A DNA stretch of 64,000 nt, taken from Hassallia byssoidea VB512170. Its GTDB lineage: Bacteria; Cyanobacteriota; Cyanobacteriia; Cyanobacteriales; Nostocaceae. A program made the translations under genes and the position numbers. Where the stretch lies: positions 1-64,000 of the forward strand of contig NZ_JTCM02000001.1 of NCBI RefSeq assembly GCF_000817785.2. Reading direction: 5' to 3'. Of the stretch, positions 35,761-44,863 are shown one piece after another (positions within the stretch are counted from its first letter, which is position 1; each line of letters opens with the position of its first letter). The notes beneath the pieces are model-generated. The model was not told the origin of the DNA, searched no databases, and was given only the letters and a program-made list of their open reading frames with translations.

Positions 35761-36591
35761 ATGTTACTTCTACGAAAAAAAACAGCATTCTACCTAACAG
35801 ACTTAGAAACACCTGTAGGTAAAGCAATTAATCTCACAATTGCTGGGTTAGTTCTACTGTCTTCAGTAATATTTGTAGCGGAAACTTATACTATTCCCAA
35901 TGCAGTTAGATTTCAATTAAATATAGTAGATACCGTAATATTGATAATTTTTGCTGTAGAATATGCACTCCGGTTGTGGAGTACAGACAAGAAAATTAAG
36001 TATATTTTTAGTTTTTACTCGATAATTGATTTAATGGCGATTTTGCCATTTTTTCTGGGAACGGCTGATATCAGCTTTATTCGGTTGCTGCGATGGTTTA
36101 GAATTTTACGGTTAATCAGATTTATAGATAAGAAATCTTTTTTTGGTAATATCAACACAGAAGATGGTGTAATATTGGGGCGGATATTATTTACGTTATT
36201 TACAATAATATTTATTTACTCCGGTTTAATTTATCAAGTTGAGCATCCAGTTAACCCAAAAGTTTTCAGAACTTTTTTGGATGCGTTTTACTTTTCGATT
36301 GTCACCATGACAACTGTCGGATTTGGTGACGTTACACCAATTTCGGAATTAGGTCGCTTGCTGACAGTATCGATGATTTTAACAGGTATTGCCTTGATTC
36401 CTTGGCAAGTGGGTGATTTAATTAAGCGGTTGGTAAAAACTGTTAATCAGATAGAAACTATTTGTCCGGGTTGTGGTTTAGGTTTCCACGATGCAGATGC
36501 TCAATTTTGTAAAGCTTGCGGTACAAAGTTATCTGGTATCATTGACTCAAGCGTAGAAGATGGAATTTCGACTTATTCGCTTGACAAATAG
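35761..36591 (+). CDS. Voltage-gated-type potassium channel with C-terminal zinc ribbon
   Basis: A 276-residue (ATG 35761; TTG 35752 would add three) six-helix ion channel. S4 is Arg-rich (RLLRWFRILRLIRFI), the selectivity filter is TTVGFGDV, and S5/S6 flank it, as in KvAP-like channels. After S6 the short C terminus holds a zinc-ribbon CPGCGLGFHDADAQFCKACG. It may set membrane potential or osmotic response. The TIGR04222/MNIO genes follow in the same direction after 176 bp; a link is possible but not shown. Confidence 0.92.
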   Translation: MLLLRKKTAFYLTDLETPVGKAINLTIAGLVLLSSVIFVAETYTIPNAVRFQLNIVDTVILIIFAVEYALRLWSTDKKIKYIFSFYSIIDLMAILPFFLGTADISFIRLLRWFRILRLIRFIDKKSFFGNINTEDGVILGRILFTLFTIIFIYSGLIYQVEHPVNPKVFRTFLDAFYFSIVTMTTVGFGDVTPISELGRLLTVSMILTGIALIPWQVGDLIKRLVKTVNQIETICPGCGLGFHDADAQFCKACGTKLSGIIDSSVEDGISTYSLDK

Positions 36592-36767
36592 AATTCGCGT
36601 TTACGTAAACTTCAGATAAATCAAGGGTTTCAAACTTTTGTCTTGTGGGTATTTCGCGGTGCAACGCGATTTAATCGCTTAATACAAGATGTGAAATAAA
36701 ATAATTTTCCGAAAAAGTTGCAACTGGTTGTGTAGCAAACTGTCAGGGAAACTCATCAAAAGGAGTA

Positions 36768-37733
36768 TTGGTGATGGATAAGTTGCTACTTGGTATCCTG
36801 GCTATGTTAGTAATTGTAGTTATCAGTAACCCAATTGCTAACCCAATTGCTAATATGCATGGACCGCTTTTTCTACTATTTTATGCTTTTGTGATTGGAG
36901 TAACGTTGCTGGTGTGTCGATTGAGTCTACAGCGCGACAGAGAGGCAAATTTACCTCTGCCATTAATTCCCACTAACCCCGATCCTCTCGAAATTGCTTA
37001 TTTGCGGGGTGGAGAAAATGAGGTAACGCGGTTGGTTGTTTTAGATTTAATTCAACGCGGTTACTTAGAAATTGATAAACAGAATATCAAGCAATCAATT
37101 AATCGCCCGAACGTGAATATTTTAACATCATTAGAAGATGACGTGTTAAATCAATTCTCTTCACCACGCAAGGCTAATCATATTTTTAAGTTATCGCTCT
37201 CTAGAAAGGTAAAACAACACTGCGCTTTTTATGAACAGCGGCTAAAAAATCAACAATTACTATCATCAGAAACAGCTTCATCAGTTGCCCGACGTATTGC
37301 TTGGAAAGGGGGATTAATTATTTTAGGTTTAGGCAGCTACAAGTTGATAATAGCACTGGCGAATGGACATTCTAATGTGATGTTTCTCATCATCATGGGT
37401 ATCATTTCGATTATTATTTTGACGAGTGTCTGCAATATACCACGACTGAGCGATCGCGGAAAAGCTTACTTAAAAGCATTACAGCAAACCTTTGCACAAC
37501 TCAAAAACCAAGTATCTAATCATACAGATAATTCCGGAGATTTGAATAATATATTGTTGCCTGTAGCTATCTTTGGGGTGTCGATACTAGCAGCTAGTCC
37601 TTTCGCTGAGTTTGAAAAGCTATTCCACATATCAGCAGCAACCGCAAATGCCGATGTTAGCGGGGGGTGTGGTAGTTCCTGTGGGGGTGGTGGTGGCTGT
37701 GGGGGTGGTTGTGGTGGTTGTGGGGGTGGTTAA
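36768..37733 (+). CDS. TIGR04222-type membrane protein with Cys/Gly tail
   Basis: A 321-residue protein. Hydrophobic segments lie at about residues 5-50 (two helices around NPIANMHGPLF) and 185-225. Between them is the conserved PLPLIPTNPDPLEIAYLRGGENEVTRL region of the TIGR04222 domain, a winged-helix-like stretch (DLIQRGYLEI) and SPRKANHIFKL. The last 25 residues are almost pure Gly/Cys/Ser with five cysteines (for example CGGGCGGCGGG). Such tails next to a DUF692/MNIO enzyme suggest a membrane-anchored substrate for peptide modification. A paralogue follows after 97 bp. Confidence 0.85.
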   Translation: MVMDKLLLGILAMLVIVVISNPIANPIANMHGPLFLLFYAFVIGVTLLVCRLSLQRDREANLPLPLIPTNPDPLEIAYLRGGENEVTRLVVLDLIQRGYLEIDKQNIKQSINRPNVNILTSLEDDVLNQFSSPRKANHIFKLSLSRKVKQHCAFYEQRLKNQQLLSSETASSVARRIAWKGGLIILGLGSYKLIIALANGHSNVMFLIIMGIISIIILTSVCNIPRLSDRGKAYLKALQQTFAQLKNQVSNHTDNSGDLNNILLPVAIFGVSILAASPFAEFEKLFHISAATANADVSGGCGSSCGGGGGCGGGCGGCGGG

Positions 37734-37830
37734 AGCTAAATTTAAGGGAAATCTCCTATATATATACGTGTGCTACAATGTGTAATTAAGAGATTTAACT
37801 GGTTAATACGGTAGCTCAAAGTTTAAAAAT

Positions 37831-38946
37831 ATGCTGCGTGAAGACATCCCAAACTCGAAAGCAGAAACGCCGATATTTAGGCTGATTGGTATTTTGGGTG
37901 TATTAGTGGTGATGGTAGCGATCGCTATTCCCGCATCCAGTCTGATTGCAAATATGCATGGTCTGCACTTTCTGGTGTTGTATGGTTGTGTTATTACCAT
38001 CACTTTGTTTGTCAGCGGTAGGTTGGTGCAAGATTCAACCAAAAATCAGCCTCTACCGTTAATTCCGACTGCACCAGATCCTTACGAAATTGCCTATTTA
38101 AATACTGGAGAAATCGGAGTTTTCGAGGTAGCGGTAATTGACTTGATACAACGCGGTTATTTGCAAGTTATCAATAAAAACTTGATTAGGATTGCAGAGA
38201 ATCGTCCCCATCCATTTAGGCTAACATTAATACAGCGTCAGGTATATAACTGGTTTTCTACCCCACGCACAGCAAACGAGATGTATTTTTTGCGATCGGT
38301 AACCGAAAAAGTACATCTCGTTTGCACAGTTTATCAACAGCATCTGCAAAATGAGCAACTTCTAAATTCTGACCTTAAAGCAAAAAGATGGTTAATTAGC
38401 CGGACAGGAACTTGTATAATTCTAGCTTTGGGTGGCTTTAAATTGGTGGCAGCTTTGGCAAATGGGCACCATAATGTCGGTTTTATTATCCCGATGGGTA
38501 TTTTGTCAGTATGGCTTCTGTGGAATATTAAAATGCAAATACCGCGCTTGAGTCTTCGCGGAGAAGCTTATCTCAAGCAACTTAAGGAAACCTTCCGGCA
38601 GTTAAAGCAGAAGGTAAAGACAGATTTCGCTTCGGAACTTGACTACAACTTGGTTGTCGCACTTTTTGGTATCACCGCACTTGCAGGAACTCAGTACGAA
38701 TACTATCAAAAAATATCTTCACCTAATACTGTGAGAACTAATAGAACTAGAACTACTTCAAGTTCAAGTAATAGTTCCAGTGGTGGTTGTAGTAGTTGCT
38801 GTAGTACTTCTGGCAATTGTTTCGGCGAAATTTCTTCTAGTAGCGGAAGTTCTTGCGGTAGTAGCTGTAGTAGTTCCGGTGGAAGTTCTTGCGGAAGTTC
38901 TTGCGGAAGTTCTTGCGGTGGGGGTTGCGGTGGTTGCGGTGAATAG
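37831..38946 (+). CDS. TIGR04222-type membrane protein with long Cys/Ser/Gly tail
   Basis: A 371-residue paralogue of the preceding protein with the same layout: helices around SSLIANMHGLHFLVL, PLPLIPTAPDPYEIAYLNTGE, DLIQRGYLQV, a second helical pair near residue 195, and LSLRGEAYLKQL. The C-terminal 60 residues are Ser/Gly/Cys-rich with 11 cysteines in regular GSSCGSSC spacing ending CGGCGE. The gene for the MNIO enzyme begins 37 bp downstream. Overlapping frames in the tail are artefacts of the low-complexity DNA. Confidence 0.87.
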   Translation: MLREDIPNSKAETPIFRLIGILGVLVVMVAIAIPASSLIANMHGLHFLVLYGCVITITLFVSGRLVQDSTKNQPLPLIPTAPDPYEIAYLNTGEIGVFEVAVIDLIQRGYLQVINKNLIRIAENRPHPFRLTLIQRQVYNWFSTPRTANEMYFLRSVTEKVHLVCTVYQQHLQNEQLLNSDLKAKRWLISRTGTCIILALGGFKLVAALANGHHNVGFIIPMGILSVWLLWNIKMQIPRLSLRGEAYLKQLKETFRQLKQKVKTDFASELDYNLVVALFGITALAGTQYEYYQKISSPNTVRTNRTRTTSSSSNSSSGGCSSCCSTSGNCFGEISSSSGSSCGSSCSSSGGSSCGSSCGSSCGGGCGGCGE

Positions 38947-38983
38947 TGTAAATTTCGTAGTCAGCGCTTTAGCGCTTTAATTA

Positions 38984-39817
38984 ATGCTTTCTCATTTACC
39001 AACATTAGGTGTAGGGTTGGGTTTTCGCGAACCTTTCAAAAGTGACTTATTTCTGCACCGTCAGCAAGTTGACTTTCTAGAAATTGTTGCAGAACATTAT
39101 CTAGATGCAACTTCGCAAAAACAGCAGGAATTAGAACTCTTAGCAGCACATTTCCCGATAATTCCCCACGCTATCAACTTATCTTTAGGCAGTGCTGAAG
39201 GTTTGGATACAGATTATGTACGCAAATTAGCAGCATTAATTAACCAACTTAACCCACCTTGGTGGAGTGAGCATATCTGCTTTACCAAAGCGGGTAAAGT
39301 TGATATCGGGCATTTGTCGCCGCTACCTTATACTTATGAAGCGGTAGATGTGCTTTGTCGCAATATTGCCCAAGTGCGTCGCTTCGTTGATGTGCCGTTA
39401 ATTCTAGAAAATATCACTTATATGGTGACACTTCCCGGCGCCCAGATGACAGAAGCGCAGTTTTTAACCGAAGTTGTCGAACGTTCTGATTGTGGTTTGC
39501 TGTTGGATGTAACAAATATTTATACTAATGCTGTGAACCACAATTATGATATCCAGGCTTTTGTGAAAGAATTACCTTGGGAACGTGTGGTTCAGTTGCA
39601 TTTCGTTGGCGGACATTGGCATGATGGTATATTAATTGATAGCCATTCGCAGTCAACGCCTGTCGAAGTGTGGAAACTGATGGATGAAGTTGTCGCCAAA
39701 ATGCCTGTTAAAGGTGTTGTGTTAGAACGAGATGAAAATTTACCTACCTTTGCCGAATTAACAGCGGAATTGCAACACGCAAGGGAAATTGGTAGGAGTC
39801 ATCAAAGATGGGATTAG
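38984..39817 (+). CDS. DUF692 / MNIO multinuclear iron oxidase-like enzyme
   Basis: A 277-residue TIM-barrel protein of the DUF692 family, now termed multinuclear non-heme iron-dependent oxidases (MbnB, TglH, ChrH group). Expected metal ligands are all visible: FLEIVAEHY (Glu, His), PHAINLSLG (His), WWSEHICF (Glu, His), LILENITYM (Glu, Asn), LLLDVTNIYTNAVNH (Asp, Asn, His), LHFVGGHWHD (His), DSHSQSTP and VLERDENLP (Glu, Asp). The family modifies cysteines in ribosomal peptides. The adjacent cysteine-rich tails are the obvious candidate substrates. The downstream partner gene overlaps by 10 bp. Confidence 0.93.
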   Translation: MLSHLPTLGVGLGFREPFKSDLFLHRQQVDFLEIVAEHYLDATSQKQQELELLAAHFPIIPHAINLSLGSAEGLDTDYVRKLAALINQLNPPWWSEHICFTKAGKVDIGHLSPLPYTYEAVDVLCRNIAQVRRFVDVPLILENITYMVTLPGAQMTEAQFLTEVVERSDCGLLLDVTNIYTNAVNHNYDIQAFVKELPWERVVQLHFVGGHWHDGILIDSHSQSTPVEVWKLMDEVVAKMPVKGVVLERDENLPTFAELTAELQHAREIGRSHQRWD

Positions 39818-40350
39818 CACAAACGCAACAGGTTTTAGCCCAGCTTTACACCAATACAAATTTCCGAGAGCGTTTTTTTGCTAACCCGGAAGCTGTTGGT
39901 ACTGAGTTGAAATTGAGTGATGATGAAGCGCAGCAATTAGCGCAATCTGCACGGCAAATTAATATTTTCGCCAATTCGCTTAAGTGGAAGCGCTTAGGAG
40001 AAGTGAGGGAATTATTACCACGCACATCTAAAGTGTTGGGTAAAGATTTCACCGCTTTATTTTGGCAATATGCAGAAACGTATTTACCACAAGGTATCAA
40101 GAAACATCTCCAAGATGCGATCGCCTTCGCTAATTTCCTCGAAAAAACAACTTCTGATTTAGTTAAAGATTTAGTCCGCTATGAAAAAACGTGGCTTTTA
40201 ACTTATGAACGCGATCGCTATTTCCAGATATCCTGGTTTCGTTATGCTGTTCACCGCGATTGTAAACCACAATTAGCGATCGCTATTTGGTATCGCTTCC
40301 CCCAAGGACAATTACACCATATCGTGCGGGGAGTAGGGAGTAGGGAGTAG
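39808..40350 (+). CDS. MNIO partner protein (HvfC/MbnC-like role)
   Basis: A 180-residue mostly helical protein (TQQVLAQLYTNTNFRERFFANPEAVG, then LKLSDDEAQQLAQSARQINIF, then FRYAVHRDCKPQLAIAIWYRFP). Its ATG lies inside the end of the MNIO gene (10-bp overlap, ATGGGATTAG), giving translational coupling. MNIO enzymes usually need a separately encoded partner that recognises the peptide substrate, and this position and size fit. Sequence similarity to DUF2063-type partners is weak by eye. The last residues run into GGGAGTA repeats, so the C terminus may be partly repeat-derived. Confidence 0.75.
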   Translation: MGLAQTQQVLAQLYTNTNFRERFFANPEAVGTELKLSDDEAQQLAQSARQINIFANSLKWKRLGEVRELLPRTSKVLGKDFTALFWQYAETYLPQGIKKHLQDAIAFANFLEKTTSDLVKDLVRYEKTWLLTYERDRYFQISWFRYAVHRDCKPQLAIAIWYRFPQGQLHHIVRGVGSRE

Positions 40351-40476
40351 GGAGTGGGAAAGAGAGATTTGTATGCATGTCGGTGTAATTTCAATCCGAC
40401 GATTTTCAAAAAAAACTCTGCGTTACGAGTGCGCTTTCCTCCGCTTTCCTTTGCGTTTAAAAAACTCTACAACTAC

Positions 40477-41169
40477 CTAATCATTAACTGACAACAAACC
40501 AGGCGGCGGTGTAATTTCAATCCGGCGATTTTCTAAGTCTACCACCGGGGCGATCGCTTTCACAAAGGGAATTAAAACAGACTTCGGATTTTTGATTTTA
40601 GATTTGGGATTTTGGATTGAAATTTCTCCTTCTCCCCCTTGTCCCCCTTGTCCCCCTTTCTCCTCCTCCTGATGCAACTCCACCTCTAGCAAATCGTTCC
40701 CAGCAGCGATGATATCAACCACCGTACCCACGAGTTCTCCTGATTCCTGCATAAAAACAGGCAAACCAATCAAATCGATCACATGATATTCATCTTCTCC
40801 TAATTTTGGGCGATCGCTTTCAGGGACTAGCAACTTACAACCGCGTAATTCTTCCGCAGAGTCGCAATTATCCACACCAGCTAACTTGAGGACATACAAA
40901 TTTTTCCCATCAATATAACGTCCCCTGACTAATTCTATCGGTTGCGGTTCTGCCTCACCCGGACGCAATAACCAGCGTTTTCCAGGAACCTCAAAACGTT
41001 CTGGAAAATCCGACTGCGGATAAACCCGCACCTCCCCAGACAAACCTTGAGGTGCGACAATCTTACCAATTTCCAGCCAATTATCGGGGATGGGAGTGGG
41101 GGAGGGGGAAGAAGATATCTTTTTCTTCCCCGACTTTTTCTTCGTGTCCTTTGCGTCTTTGCGGTTCAT
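40477..41169 (-). CDS. rimM: Ribosome maturation factor RimM
   Basis: Assists late 30S maturation by binding S19 and the 16S 3' domain. The 230-residue protein has the N-terminal RimM barrel ([37 protein letters not shown]) and the PRC-barrel-like C-terminal domain ([48 protein letters not shown]). Between LEVEL and VLIPFV about 25 extra residues ([10 protein letters not shown] then [13 protein letters not shown]) are encoded by CCCCCTTGT nonamers and TTTTGGATT-type heptamers (40599-40670). The aminotransferase gene lies directly upstream; its stop codon abuts the rimM start. Confidence 0.93.
   Translation of the reverse strand: MNRKDAKDTKKKSGKKKISSSPSPTPIPDNWLEIGKIVAPQGLSGEVRVYPQSDFPERFEVPGKRWLLRPGEAEPQPIELVRGRYIDGKNLYVLKLAGVDNCDSAEELRGCKLLVPESDRPKLGEDEYHVIDLIGLPVFMQESGELVGTVVDIIAAGNDLLEVELHQEEEKGGQGGQGGEGEISIQNPKSKIKNPKSVLIPFVKAIAPVVDLENRRIEITPPPGLLSVND
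40599..40670. repeat. In-frame STRRs inside rimM
   Basis: TTTTTGATTTTAGATTTGGG-type heptamers followed by three CCCCCTTGT nonamers, placed in a surface loop of the second RimM domain. The same two unit types occur inside nifJ. Confidence 0.85.
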
Positions 41170-42453
41170 TTAAGCACTTACAGCTGCACGCTGATAAACT
41201 TGTTGCGTTACTTTTGCTAAACGCTGCATTCCGATCGCAATTTCTTCATCGCTACCGGTGAGACTGATTCGCAAACATTGGTGTTTGTGTAACCAATCTT
41301 CTCGCAAACCGGGGAAAAAGCTACTACCAGGTACAATAATTACACCCACCTGCTTGAGTTCTTGATAAAATTCCCAATCAGTGATTGGTAACTCATCCAA
41401 CCACAACCAAGCAAAAATTGCACCCTCACCACGATGGAGGAACCAAGGTAAATCCTTGGGCATGGCGGCAAATAAACTCTCTTCTAAAACAGTGAACTTA
41501 TTTTGATAAAATGAGCGAATGACTTGTTCAGAGATTTCTGCAAGTTTACCAGAATTGATAGCGCGAGCGGCGATCGCTTGTCCATACCGAGAAGGATGAA
41601 TACACATATTTGTCTGGAAGCACTCCAGCACATGAATCCACTCTTCATCCCCAATCGCAATGCCAATGCGTTCTCCGGGTAATCCAACTTTCGATAAACT
41701 CATGCAGTGTAAGATATTGTCTCCAAACACTGGTGTCATTTCGGTAAAATTCAACGCTGGGTATGGAGGTGCATAAGCTGAGTCAATCAATACTGGTGCA
41801 TTAAAAGGTGCAGCCAAAGCAGCGATTTTCTTCACTTCATCATCGGTGAGAACATTACCCGTGGGGTTACAGGGACGAGAGAAGATGACGCAGCCGGTGT
41901 TTTCTGTAATTTCCAGTTGGCTGAAATCAGGGCGATATTTGAATTTATGTGCCCCTGCGTCAATATCCAAAGTTGGTTTGTAGGCGATTAAAGCTTCTGC
42001 ACATAAAGTAACGCCACCATAACCTGTATAATCAGGGCTGAGGGGCAAGATAATTTCTTTTAAATCGCCACTGCTAGTGTAACCGCCGAAGACATTGGCA
42101 GCGTAGAAATAAAGACTTTGACTGCCGGGAGTTAAAAGAATATTACGTTCAGTTAAATTTAAACCATAGCGTTTGTTGAAGTCGTTAGCGATCGCTTCCA
42201 CTAACGGTGCGTAACCCTGACTCGAACCGTAGCGACAAACTACTTCACCATATTCGGAACTAGCTAGCAATTCTTGTGTACAATCACGCCATAACTGCTC
42301 AACCTCCGGTAAAATCAAAGGGTTCCCAGCACTCAAATTAATAAATTGCTGCCCAGCGCCGGCTCGTAATGTTTCGTTAATGTCCTTCATAATCGCTCTG
42401 ACACCAGTCAGGTGGGACATTTGTTCGCCAATTTTACTAAGGGCAGGTTTCAT
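41170..42453 (-). CDS. avtA: Valine-pyruvate aminotransferase-like enzyme
   Basis: A 427-residue fold-type I PLP aminotransferase of the AvtA group: NLSAGNPLILPEVEQLW at the N terminus, CRYGSSQGYAPLVEAIA, TPGSQSLYFYAANVFGGYTS, the substrate Asn in SRPCNPTGNVL, and the PLP-lysine in CMSLSKVGLPGERIGI. AvtA interconverts valine and alanine using pyruvate/2-oxoisovalerate, although related class I enzymes vary in specificity. The stop codon directly abuts the start codon of rimM, which suggests an operon. Confidence 0.9.
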   Translation of the reverse strand: MKPALSKIGEQMSHLTGVRAIMKDINETLRAGAGQQFINLSAGNPLILPEVEQLWRDCTQELLASSEYGEVVCRYGSSQGYAPLVEAIANDFNKRYGLNLTERNILLTPGSQSLYFYAANVFGGYTSSGDLKEIILPLSPDYTGYGGVTLCAEALIAYKPTLDIDAGAHKFKYRPDFSQLEITENTGCVIFSRPCNPTGNVLTDDEVKKIAALAAPFNAPVLIDSAYAPPYPALNFTEMTPVFGDNILHCMSLSKVGLPGERIGIAIGDEEWIHVLECFQTNMCIHPSRYGQAIAARAINSGKLAEISEQVIRSFYQNKFTVLEESLFAAMPKDLPWFLHRGEGAIFAWLWLDELPITDWEFYQELKQVGVIIVPGSSFFPGLREDWLHKHQCLRISLTGSDEEIAIGMQRLAKVTQQVYQRAAVSA

Positions 42454-42720
42454 AAGCAGTCCAATAAGATAAAATGAGAGGTTGACAAATTATATAGCAG
42501 TTGGATGCTGGCGGGTCGATATTACCTCGAAGCTTTACCGCCTGTAACCAATGTAGCAAAGTTGAATTACTACAAATTTATCTACCCATAGCGCATTTTA
42601 GCGGCATTCGCTCTTTAACATTGATACTTGCGCTGATGGATAGAAATAAGTTGACACTGAATTCTCGATCTACACTCAAGGAAGGCTGACGAGTGAAAAT
42701 CTACATAGGAAGGCACAAAA
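42454..42720. other. Divergent promoter region
   Basis: A 267-bp spacer between the divergent aminotransferase and alcohol dehydrogenase genes. It probably holds both promoters. No repeat or coding frame was recognised. An AGGAAGG run at about 42709-42715 is a plausible ribosome site for the GTG start at 42721. Confidence 0.4.
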
Positions 42721-43833
42721 GTGGAAGTTAAAGCAGCGATCGCTTACAGTGCAGGAAAGCCATTAACTATTGAAACAGTGCAACTTGAATCCCCACAAAC
42801 GGGAGAAGTTTTAATTCAAATTAAAGCCAGTGGGGTTTGTCATACCGATGCTTACACCCTTTCAGGAAAAGACCCTGAAGGATTATTTCCGGCAATTTTG
42901 GGACATGAAGGTGCTGGGGTTGTGGTGGAAATTGGCGAAGGTGTCACTAGCTTAAAACCAGGCGATCGTGTCATTCCCTTATACACTCCCGAATGCCGTC
43001 AATGTGAATATTGCCTTAGCTTAAAAACCAACCTTTGTCAAGCAATTCGCAGTACTCAAGGACGCGGTGTGATGCCCGATGGTACTAGTCGTTTTTCTAT
43101 CGACGGGCAGATGATTCATCATTATATGGGTACATCCACCTTTGCAAATTATACAGTATTGCCGGAAATTGCTGTAGCGAAAATTCGTGAAGATGCGCCT
43201 TTTGATAAGGTTTGTTACATCGGCTGCGGCGTAACTACGGGTATCGGTGCAGTTATCAATACAGCGAAAGTAGAACCGGGTGCGAATGTCGTAGTTTTCG
43301 GTTTGGGTGGTATTGGTTTGAATGTCATCCAAGCAGCGCGGATGGTAGGAGCTAATATGATTGTTGGGGTGGATATTAATCCGAATAAACGCGCTTTGGC
43401 AGAAAAGTTTGGAATGACGCATTTTGTTAATCCGAAGGAAGTTGAAGGCGATTTGGTGCCTTATTTGGTGGATTTAACGAAAGGTGGTGCTGATTATTCT
43501 TTTGAGTGTATTGGTAATGTGAATATTATGCGGCAAGCTTTAGAATGCTGTCATAAAGGTTGGGGTGTGAGTGTGATTATTGGTGTTGCTGGTGCGGGTG
43601 AGGAAATTAAAACTCGTCCTTTTCAATTAGTGACGGGACGTGTTTGGAAAGGTTCGGCTTTTGGTGGTGCGAGGGGACGTACTGATGTGCCGAAAATTGT
43701 TGATTGGTATATGGAAGGTAAGATTAATATTGATGATTTGATTACGCATGTTATGCCGATTGAGAAGATTAATGATGCTTTTGATTTGATGCATAAGGGT
43801 GAGTCGATTCGTAGTGTGGTGACGTTTGATTAA
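42721..43833 (+). CDS. frmA: S-(hydroxymethyl)glutathione dehydrogenase / class III alcohol dehydrogenase
   Basis: Oxidises the spontaneous formaldehyde-glutathione adduct to S-formylglutathione with NAD+; it also acts as a GSNO reductase. The 370-residue zinc ADH shows catalytic-zinc ligands in [12 protein letters not shown] and [12 protein letters not shown], the structural-zinc lobe [27 protein letters not shown] and the NAD fold [11 protein letters not shown]. Start is GTG after AGGAAGG. fghA lies 167 bp downstream, completing the formaldehyde detoxification pathway. Confidence 0.94.
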   Translation: MEVKAAIAYSAGKPLTIETVQLESPQTGEVLIQIKASGVCHTDAYTLSGKDPEGLFPAILGHEGAGVVVEIGEGVTSLKPGDRVIPLYTPECRQCEYCLSLKTNLCQAIRSTQGRGVMPDGTSRFSIDGQMIHHYMGTSTFANYTVLPEIAVAKIREDAPFDKVCYIGCGVTTGIGAVINTAKVEPGANVVVFGLGGIGLNVIQAARMVGANMIVGVDINPNKRALAEKFGMTHFVNPKEVEGDLVPYLVDLTKGGADYSFECIGNVNIMRQALECCHKGWGVSVIIGVAGAGEEIKTRPFQLVTGRVWKGSAFGGARGRTDVPKIVDWYMEGKINIDDLITHVMPIEKINDAFDLMHKGESIRSVVTFD

Positions 43834-44000
43834 ACGAACCGCGTTGGCGAAGCCTCTCGAAGAGAAGACGCGAAGAACACGAAGAAGAGAGTAGAAGGTA
43901 GTAATGATACTTATTCTTGCGTTCTTCTTTGCGTCTCTGCGTCTTTGCGTGAGATAAAAAATTATTTCTGCAACAAGTATTCTAAAAAGACCTTTATCTA
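43834..44000. repeat. TTTGCGTCTCTGCG dispersed repeat
   Basis: GCGAAGCCTCTCGAAGAGAAG, GAAGAACACGAAGAAG and CTTTGCGTCTCTGCGTCTTT mark the dispersed cyanobacterial block seen near 10.7, 40.4, 49.6, 50.9 and 56.2 kb. It fills the spacer of the frmA-fghA pair. Confidence 0.65.
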
Positions 44001-44849
44001 ATGAGTAATATCAATTTAATTTCAGAATATAAATCTTTTGGTGGTAAGGTGGGCTTTTACAGTCATCTTTCTTCTAGCTGTAATGGAGAAATGCGCTTTG
44101 CTGTGTATCAACCACCGCAAGCAAAAACGCAAGCTGTTCCGGTTCTTTATTTCCTCTCTGGTTTGAGTAGTACGGAAGAGAATTTTATGGTGAAGGCAGG
44201 GGCGCAACGCTTTGCAGCGGAGTATAATTTAATGTTGGTTGCACCGGATACGAGTCCGCGCAATACTGGGATTCCTGGTGAGGATGATGAGTGGGATTTT
44301 GGCACGGGTGCTGGGTTTTATGTTGATGCTACTTCTCAACCGTGGCGATCGCATTATCAAATGTACAGTTATGTTGTTTCTGAGTTACCTGCTTTAATTA
44401 ACGAACATTTCCCCGCACAACTTAATAATCAAAGCATTTTCGGTCATTCGATGGGGGGACATGGTGCTATTGTTTGTGCGTTGAGAAACCCAAAGTTATA
44501 CAAATCTGTATCCGCTTTCGCTCCCATTGTTGCACCTATGCGTTGTCCTTGGGGAGAAAAGACTCTCAGCCGCTATTTGGGTGATAATAAGGTAAGTTGG
44601 GCTGCTTATGATGCTTGCGAATTGGTGCAAAAAGAAAGATATCACAGTTTGATTTTAATTGACCAAGGTACTGATGATAAGTATTTAACTGAGCAATTAA
44701 AGCCGGAGTTATTTGAAAAAGCTTGCGCTGCTGTGAAACAACCTTTAAACTTGCGTTATCAAGAAGGCTACGATCACGGTTATTATTTTATTGCTACTTT
44801 TATTGAAGACCACATTCGCCATCATGCTCTTGCTCTTTTTAAGTCTTGA
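44001..44849 (+). CDS. fghA: S-formylglutathione hydrolase
   Basis: Hydrolyses S-formylglutathione to formate and glutathione. The 282-residue esterase-D-type alpha/beta hydrolase has VPVLYFLSGLSSTEENFMVKAG, the nucleophile elbow GHSMGGHGAIVCAL, LIDQGTDDKYL with the likely catalytic Asp, and YDHGYYFIATFIEDHI with the His. Full length for the family. Confidence 0.94.
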   Translation: MSNINLISEYKSFGGKVGFYSHLSSSCNGEMRFAVYQPPQAKTQAVPVLYFLSGLSSTEENFMVKAGAQRFAAEYNLMLVAPDTSPRNTGIPGEDDEWDFGTGAGFYVDATSQPWRSHYQMYSYVVSELPALINEHFPAQLNNQSIFGHSMGGHGAIVCALRNPKLYKSVSAFAPIVAPMRCPWGEKTLSRYLGDNKVSWAAYDACELVQKERYHSLILIDQGTDDKYLTEQLKPELFEKACAAVKQPLNLRYQEGYDHGYYFIATFIEDHIRHHALALFKS

Positions 44850-44863
44850 ATCATGAGGTTATT

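Noticed and set aside
38780-38980. 66-codon Val/Ala-rich open frame overlapping the Cys-rich tail
   Set aside because: It is the shifted reading of the GSSC repeat DNA; the tail frame belongs to a protein with clear domain homology.
42501-42689. 62-codon open frame in the aminotransferase-dehydrogenase spacer
   Set aside because: No recognisable motif or ribosome site, and it fills a divergent promoter region.
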